64,000 bases of DNA from Sutterella megalosphaeroides (lineage in GTDB: Bacteria; Pseudomonadota; Gammaproteobacteria; Burkholderiales; Burkholderiaceae_F), in NCBI RefSeq assembly GCF_003609995.1, contig NZ_AP018786.1:816001-880000 (forward strand), read 5' to 3'. The notes beneath the pieces were generated by a model. That model searched no databases. It was given only the letters and a program-made list of their open reading frames with translations, and was not told the DNA's origin. Of the stretch, positions 59,394-64,000 are shown one piece after another. The first letter of the stretch is position 1. Each line of letters opens with the position of its first letter. The position numbers were made by a program, and so were the translations under genes.

Positions 59394-60167
59394 TCACACC
59401 GAGCCGCGTCGCACCTGGTTGAAAAGGTCGCGGTACATCACCCAGATGCCCGCCTGAGCCACGGTCGTGAGGACCGCGATCAGAAGCGGCGCCACGTAGG
59501 GAAGCGCGTTCGGAAGGCCGATCGCGGCAAAGAGTGCTTCGAGAATGAGGCCCGAGCCCGCCGTAAGGCCGAAAAGGAGCACGACGAAAACGACGACGGG
59601 CGGAAGGTTGCGAAGCACGCCGAAGAAGGAATAAAAGAGGCTCTTCCCGAGGGCCTGGCGCTTGTCCGCCACGAGAAGCGGCGCGAAGACCGTCATCATA
59701 AGGAGCGGCACGTAGAGAATCACGGTCGTCACGAAAGCCGTCACGGGAAGGTTCGCCATCACGGACTCGAAGTCGATCCCTTTTTCGGTGATCTTCCAGG
59801 CGGCGATGGCGTCCGCGCCGAGGTAGTCGAAGATCACCATTTCCACTTCGAACCAGAGCGAACTCAAAAGCCCGATCCCGAGGAGGGGCCAGCGGCTCGG
59901 CGCGTCGCGAAAGATCTGCGGGAGCATCTGATAGGTGGGCACGCGCCCTTCGAGCGTGTCGCGCGCGGCGTAGCCCGTGAGCACGGCGCCAAAGGGCATC
60001 CAGCAGCTCGCGAGGATCGCGCCGATGAAGGGAAAGCCCGAGAGCAGACCGCTCACGAGGGTCGAGAAAATCACGATGCCGGGCAGCGCCACGGGCTGAC
60101 GGCGAAGGGCGGAAAGACTCTCCTTGAACCAGACGAGGCCGTCCGAGAAAGCAGGTGTTTGTGCCAT
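59394..60167 (-). CDS. BPSS1780-family inner membrane protein
   Basis: A 257-residue membrane protein with six hydrophobic segments, opening PAFSDGLVWFKESLSALRRQP and containing FPFIGAILASCWMPFGAVLTGYAARDTLEGR. This family is conserved in Burkholderiales next to DUF2782 and polA, the same neighbourhood as here. The function is unknown. It follows the DUF2782 gene on the same strand after 103 bp, with a weak hairpin between (60214-60242). Confidence 0.82.
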   Translation of the reverse strand: MAQTPAFSDGLVWFKESLSALRRQPVALPGIVIFSTLVSGLLSGFPFIGAILASCWMPFGAVLTGYAARDTLEGRVPTYQMLPQIFRDAPSRWPLLGIGLLSSLWFEVEMVIFDYLGADAIAAWKITEKGIDFESVMANLPVTAFVTTVILYVPLLMMTVFAPLLVADKRQALGKSLFYSFFGVLRNLPPVVVFVVLLFGLTAGSGLILEALFAAIGLPNALPYVAPLLIAVLTTVAQAGIWVMYRDLFNQVRRGSV

Positions 60168-60270
60168 GAGGTAGGGGTAGTGCGGTGCGGGAGCGGACGC
60201 TCCTCAACGTAAAGCGCCCGGGCGGCGATGTCGCTCGGGCGCATCGAAAACGAACGAGGACGTGCGGGGA

Positions 60271-60708
60271 TTACCAGCCGAACTCAATGAACTTCGGGGT
60301 GCCGAGGGTGCTCTTCGAGTTGCCGCCCGGGGTCGTATCGATCGGGCGTTCGGCCTGATTTTGCATCGAATAGGGAATCTGGGTGGAGCCCGGCGTCACG
60401 ACGTATTCGGTGACGCGGTTGTTCTGGTCGCGCACGGCTTCGATCGTCGTACGGTTGTTGTGAACCTTCGGAACGATCCCCTTTTCACGATCGGCGCGGG
60501 CCTTCTCGAGGTCCGCTTCGCTCGGGGCGATCTGCATGCCTTCGCTTTCGGCCTTGGGCGGAAGCGTTCGGGCGGGCGGAGGCACCTGAGCCTGCGTGGG
60601 GGAGACGTCGCCCGCATAGGGCGGGAGTTCGTCGGACGGGGCTGCGGGAGCGGCCGCAAGCCCCATCGAGGCGCAAAGCGCGGCGGTGAAGAGGAACGGC
60701 TTGATCAT
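60271..60708 (-). CDS. DUF2782-like periplasmic protein
   Basis: A 145-residue protein with a signal peptide (MIKPFLFTAALCASMGLAAAPA), a Pro/Ala-rich stretch, then the DUF2782 core VHNNRTTIEAVRDQNNRVTEYVVTPGSTQIPYSM. DUF2782 proteins sit beside polA throughout betaproteobacteria, as here. The role is unknown. GGAAA precedes the ATG. Confidence 0.82.
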   Translation of the reverse strand: MIKPFLFTAALCASMGLAAAPAAPSDELPPYAGDVSPTQAQVPPPARTLPPKAESEGMQIAPSEADLEKARADREKGIVPKVHNNRTTIEAVRDQNNRVTEYVVTPGSTQIPYSMQNQAERPIDTTPGGNSKSTLGTPKFIEFGW

Positions 60709-61015
60709 AAGTTTTCCTTTCTCAAAAACCTCCCGAAATGCGGGAGAGGGGCCCGGTCGGCGGGCTTTTCGCCCGTTTGCGGGCCGCGGAACGCGGTCGT
60801 GTGTTCTTCGTGCGACGTCGCTCGCAGCCGTGCCGCTCGGGGTCGGTCGGCGGGAGTCGCTTCCGTACCGTCATTCTGCCACGTTGCCCGAGGGCGGCGC
60901 TTCGGGGCGAGCACGAATTTCGGGGGCTTTCGCGGGCTTTTGCCGGCGCCCGATCCCGTTCGCGGTCGACGGCCTCCGCATCCAGTATCCTTGAGGTCTC
61001 AAAGTACTTTTACGG
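60709..61015. other. Divergent intergenic region before polA
   Basis: These 307 bp hold the promoters of the DUF2782 gene and polA. I see no gene, strong dyad or consensus promoter box. Confidence 0.5.
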
Positions 61016-63931
61016 ATGACGCAATCAGTCATGTCGACGCTACTACTCATTGACGGATCGAACTATCTTTTCCGCGCCTACCACGGCCTGCCGCCCCTTT
61101 CCACCTCGACGGGCGAACCGACGGGCGCCATGCGGGGCTTTCTCGGCATGCTCGGGCGCGTTCAGGGCATGGTGAAGCCCGACCGCGCGGTCGTCGTTTT
61201 CGACGCGCCCGGGAAGAATTTCCGTCACGCGATGTATCCCGAGTACAAAGCGAATCGTCCGCCGATGCCCGACGATCTGCGCGTGCAGATCGAACCCCTG
61301 CAAAAGGTCCTCCCCGACCTCGGGTGGCCGCTCCTCGTCGTTCCCGGCGTCGAAGCCGACGACGTCATTGCGACGCTTGCGCAAAAGGGGCGTGCCGAAG
61401 GGATGAAAATCGTCATCGCAACGGGCGACAAGGACATGGCGCAGCTCGTCGACGAGAACGTAACGCTTCTCAACACGATGAACACCAAGTTCTACGACCG
61501 CGACGGCGTGATCGAAAAGTACGGCGTTCCGCCCGAGCGCATCATCGACTACCTGGCGCTCATGGGCGACAAGGTCGACAACGTCCCCGGGATCGAAAAG
61601 TGCGGTGAAAAAACGGCCGCCAAGTGGATCGCTCAGTTCGGAAGCCTCGACGAAATCAAGCGTCGCGCCGACGAGGTGAAGGGAAAAATCGGCGAAAACC
61701 TCCGTAAGGGCCTTCCCTTCCTCGACGAAGCGCGAAAGCTCGTCACGATCAAGAACGATTGCGAACTCCCCGTTTCGGGTCTCGCCGATCTCGACTTCCG
61801 TACGCCCTCGGCGGAGGCCCTGCGCGCGTTCGCGCGCCGCTGGGAAATGTCGAACGAAACGATTCTGCGCGCGCTCCCGCCCGGGATGCGCGCTCGCGTG
61901 AAGACGGCTCTTGAAGCTCCGAACGAGTCGCCGCACGAAGCGGGCGTCACCGGGTCGCTTTTCGACTTGGGCGAACTCGACGCGATGCCCGCGCCCGTCC
62001 CCGTTCCCGGCGACACGCCCCGAAAGACCGCGGTCGAACCCGCCGCGGCTCCGCAGGCGGTCGACGTCGGTACGGCCGAGCGCGTCGCCCGTCTGCAGGG
62101 CGCGATCGGCGCGAGCGAAGCGGGGGACGCTCCCGACGAAGTCCCCTTCACGCGCGTCGAAGATCCGTTGCAGCTCGCGGACTTTGCGGCGCGTCTTGCG
62201 GACGCCTCCGCGAAGAGCGAATTCCCCGCGGGCATTGCGCTTCACTTTGAGGGCGACTGCCGTCACGCGCGCCTTGCGGGCGTTGCGGTTGCGCTCTCGC
62301 CCAAGGACGTGACCCTCGTTCTTGCGTCCGAGAGCCTTCCCGCCGAAGCGATTGCGGCGGGGCTTTCGGCATGGTTCGCGAGCGACGCTCCCAAGGTCTT
62401 CCACGACGCGAAGACGATGCTTCACGTTCTCGCCGCCGCGGGGGTGCCCGTCGAAGGGCGGGTCGACGACACGATGCTCATGGACTACGTCGTCGAAGCG
62501 CACGTGAAGCACGAGCTTCCGAAACTTGCCGCCCGCTACCTCGCCCGCACGATTCCGGAGCGCGACGTCGTGTTTGGGAAGGGCGCGAAGCGCAAAGTTT
62601 GGACCGATGTGCCGCGCGAAGAGGTGGAAAAGCTCCTTGCCGAAGAAGCCGCGGCCGTTCGGGCGATTTCGTCCGTCTTGGGTTCGGTCCTTCACGCTGA
62701 CGAAGTGCTTTGGCCTATTTACGACGAAATCGAGCGTCCGCTTCTCAAGGTCCTTTTCCGCATGGAAAATACGGGCGTTGCGGTGGACGGGTTCCTCCTT
62801 GCGCGCGAATCCGAAGAGCTCGGGGTGCGTATCGATGCGCTCGAAGCCGAAGCGGAACGCGTCGCGGGAACCGCCTTCAACCTTTCGAGCCCGAAGCAGT
62901 TGGGGAAGATCCTCTTCGAAGACCTGAAGCTCCCCGTTCTCAAGAAGACCCCGTCGGGGACGCCTTCGACGGACGAAGACGTCTTGACGGAGCTTGCGCT
63001 CGACTATCCGCTCCCGAAGATCGTGCTTGAACACCGTCGTTTGACGAAGCTGCGGAGCACGTACCTCGAAAAGCTCCCCCGCATGGCGGACCCCGTCGAC
63101 GGGCGCGTGCACACGACCTTCGGTCAGGCGACGGCCGTGACGGGGCGCTTGGCAAGCTCCGACCCGAACCTTCAGAACATTCCCGTTCGAACCGAAGAGG
63201 GTCGGCGCGTGCGCGAAGCGTTCGTCGCCGAGCGGGGCTCCGTCATCGTGTCCGCGGACTACTCGCAGGTGGAGTTGCGCATCATGGCGCACCTATCGAA
63301 GGACCGGGGGCTTCTCGATGCGTTTGCGCGCGGCGAAGACATCCACCGTTCGACCGCAGCCGAAGTCTTCGGTCGTCCGATCGAAGCGGTGACGCCCGAC
63401 GAGCGCCGCATGGCGAAGGTGATCAACTTCGGTCTCATCTACGGGATGAGCGCCTTCGGTCTCGCGCAGAATCTCGGGATCGACCGGCGTGTCGCCGCCA
63501 ACTACATCGACGCCTACTTCACGCGCTATCCGGGCGTGAAGCGCTACATGGACGAAATGCGCGCGCTCGCGCACGAGCAGGGGTTCGTCGAAACCGTGTT
63601 CGGTCGCCGACTCTGGATTCCCGACATCAAGAGCGGTCGCAAGCCCGTGCAGGCTGCGGCCGAACGTGCGGCCATCAACGCCCCCATGCAGGGGACGGCC
63701 GCCGACGTCATCAAGAAGGCGATGATTGTGGTGGACGCGTGGCTGCGCGAACGCAAGCTCGGCGCCCGACTCGTCCTTCAGGTGCACGACGAACTCATCC
63801 TCGAAGTGCCCGAGGGCGAGGTCGAACTCGTGAAGACCGAAGTGCCGAAGCTCATGCGCGAGGCGGCCGATCTTGACGTGCCCCTCATCGCCGAAGTGGG
63901 CTCGGGCGAGAGCTGGGAGGCTGCGCACTGA
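61016..63931 (+). CDS. polA: DNA polymerase I
   Basis: A 971-residue polymerase for gap filling and primer removal. The N-terminal 5'-3' exonuclease is intact (LLLIDGSNYLFRAYHGLP, GVEADDVIATLA, GDKDMAQLVDENV, GDKVDNVPGI). So is the polymerase domain (SADYSQVELRIMAHLS, RMAKVINFGLIYGMSAFGLAQ, LQVHDELILEVPE). The middle 3'-5' exonuclease domain has lost its metal ligands. Family FDTET is LHFEGD here, KYDRGIL is FHDAKTM, and the last aspartate is alanine in LAEEAAAVRAI. Proofreading is therefore probably absent, as in Taq and Bacillus PolA. An internal ATG at 61031 is an alternative start. Confidence 0.96.
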   Translation: MTQSVMSTLLLIDGSNYLFRAYHGLPPLSTSTGEPTGAMRGFLGMLGRVQGMVKPDRAVVVFDAPGKNFRHAMYPEYKANRPPMPDDLRVQIEPLQKVLPDLGWPLLVVPGVEADDVIATLAQKGRAEGMKIVIATGDKDMAQLVDENVTLLNTMNTKFYDRDGVIEKYGVPPERIIDYLALMGDKVDNVPGIEKCGEKTAAKWIAQFGSLDEIKRRADEVKGKIGENLRKGLPFLDEARKLVTIKNDCELPVSGLADLDFRTPSAEALRAFARRWEMSNETILRALPPGMRARVKTALEAPNESPHEAGVTGSLFDLGELDAMPAPVPVPGDTPRKTAVEPAAAPQAVDVGTAERVARLQGAIGASEAGDAPDEVPFTRVEDPLQLADFAARLADASAKSEFPAGIALHFEGDCRHARLAGVAVALSPKDVTLVLASESLPAEAIAAGLSAWFASDAPKVFHDAKTMLHVLAAAGVPVEGRVDDTMLMDYVVEAHVKHELPKLAARYLARTIPERDVVFGKGAKRKVWTDVPREEVEKLLAEEAAAVRAISSVLGSVLHADEVLWPIYDEIERPLLKVLFRMENTGVAVDGFLLARESEELGVRIDALEAEAERVAGTAFNLSSPKQLGKILFEDLKLPVLKKTPSGTPSTDEDVLTELALDYPLPKIVLEHRRLTKLRSTYLEKLPRMADPVDGRVHTTFGQATAVTGRLASSDPNLQNIPVRTEEGRRVREAFVAERGSVIVSADYSQVELRIMAHLSKDRGLLDAFARGEDIHRSTAAEVFGRPIEAVTPDERRMAKVINFGLIYGMSAFGLAQNLGIDRRVAANYIDAYFTRYPGVKRYMDEMRALAHEQGFVETVFGRRLWIPDIKSGRKPVQAAAERAAINAPMQGTAADVIKKAMIVVDAWLRERKLGARLVLQVHDELILEVPEGEVELVKTEVPKLMREAADLDVPLIAEVGSGESWEAAH

Positions 63932-63958
63932 CCTTCCTCCCTGCGTGAGACGCACATG

Positions 63959-63993
63959 AAAAAAGGGGAACCCCCGCGGGGGGTCCCCTTTTC
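63959..63993 (+). terminator. Intrinsic terminator after polA
   Basis: Long stem AAAAGGGGAACCCCC/GGGGGTCCCCTTTT with one mismatch, ending in a T-run. Confidence 0.88.
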
Positions 63994-64000
63994 TCAAATC

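Noticed and set aside
1-64000. CRISPR arrays, tRNA and rRNA genes, prophage
   Set aside because: No regularly spaced direct repeats, cloverleaf-like sequences, rRNA-like segments or phage structural genes were found on reading both strands.

Overview
The window is GC-rich, densely packed bacterial chromosome. Several arrangements point to a Burkholderiales betaproteobacterium, most likely an anaerobic gut Sutterellaceae such as Sutterella or Parasutterella. These are a BPSS1780-type membrane protein and a DUF2782 protein beside polA, the run tsaB-rimI-family 4 uracil glycosylase, fpr-rnfB-nth, and a Bug/TctC receptor. Menaquinone genes (menB, menE), two multiheme c-type cytochrome systems and Tat-exported redox proteins support anaerobic respiration. 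The family assignment is inference from gene content only. I see no rRNA, tRNA, CRISPR array, prophage or intact insertion sequence.

Layout. 1-10 kb (minus strand): a yfhM-like alpha-2-macroglobulin and pbpC, with an aspartase-like gene of abnormal 5' end wedged between them. 10-14 kb: an AEC permease, a membrane-anchored protein with a PD-(D/E)XK nuclease signature, a tetrapyrrole-methylase-family protein and the Maf protein YceF. 14-20 kb: yceD without its usual rpmF partner, mfd and brnQ. 20-25 kb: an MFS exporter, a Tat-exported DUF362 protein, a LysR regulator and a secreted alpha/beta hydrolase.

25.3-32.6 kb is the most interesting segment. A sigma-54 activator faces a near-perfect -24/-12 promoter that drives three genes. 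They encode a Tat-exported fumarate-reductase-like flavoprotein, a separate tetraheme cytochrome c, and an exported histidine ammonia-lyase homologue that lacks the Ala-Ser-Gly triad needed to form the MIO cofactor. A FadL-type porin lies convergent to them. Read together they look like a periplasmic pathway in which a lyase makes an unsaturated aryl acid in situ and the flavoprotein reduces it as a respiratory electron acceptor. Ergothioneine to thiourocanate is the leading guess for the substrate, because ergothionase is a known MIO-less member of the lyase family. The substrate is not proven.

33-43 kb holds housekeeping genes: yqhA, an ispD-ispF fusion, ompR/envZ, tsaB, rimI, a uracil-DNA glycosylase and the yhdT-panF pantothenate symporter pair. 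43-53 kb returns to anaerobic and sulfur metabolism: a periplasmic arylsulfate sulfotransferase, an aminotransferase, a Bug receptor, menB-menE, and a solitary octaheme MccA-type sulfite reductase with a CX15CH heme site. 53-64 kb holds an orphan IS630-like DNA-binding domain, nth-rnfB-fpr, fdxA, a CoA-disulfide reductase-rhodanese fusion, dinB, two Burkholderiales-type proteins of unknown function, and polA with an apparently lost proofreading site.
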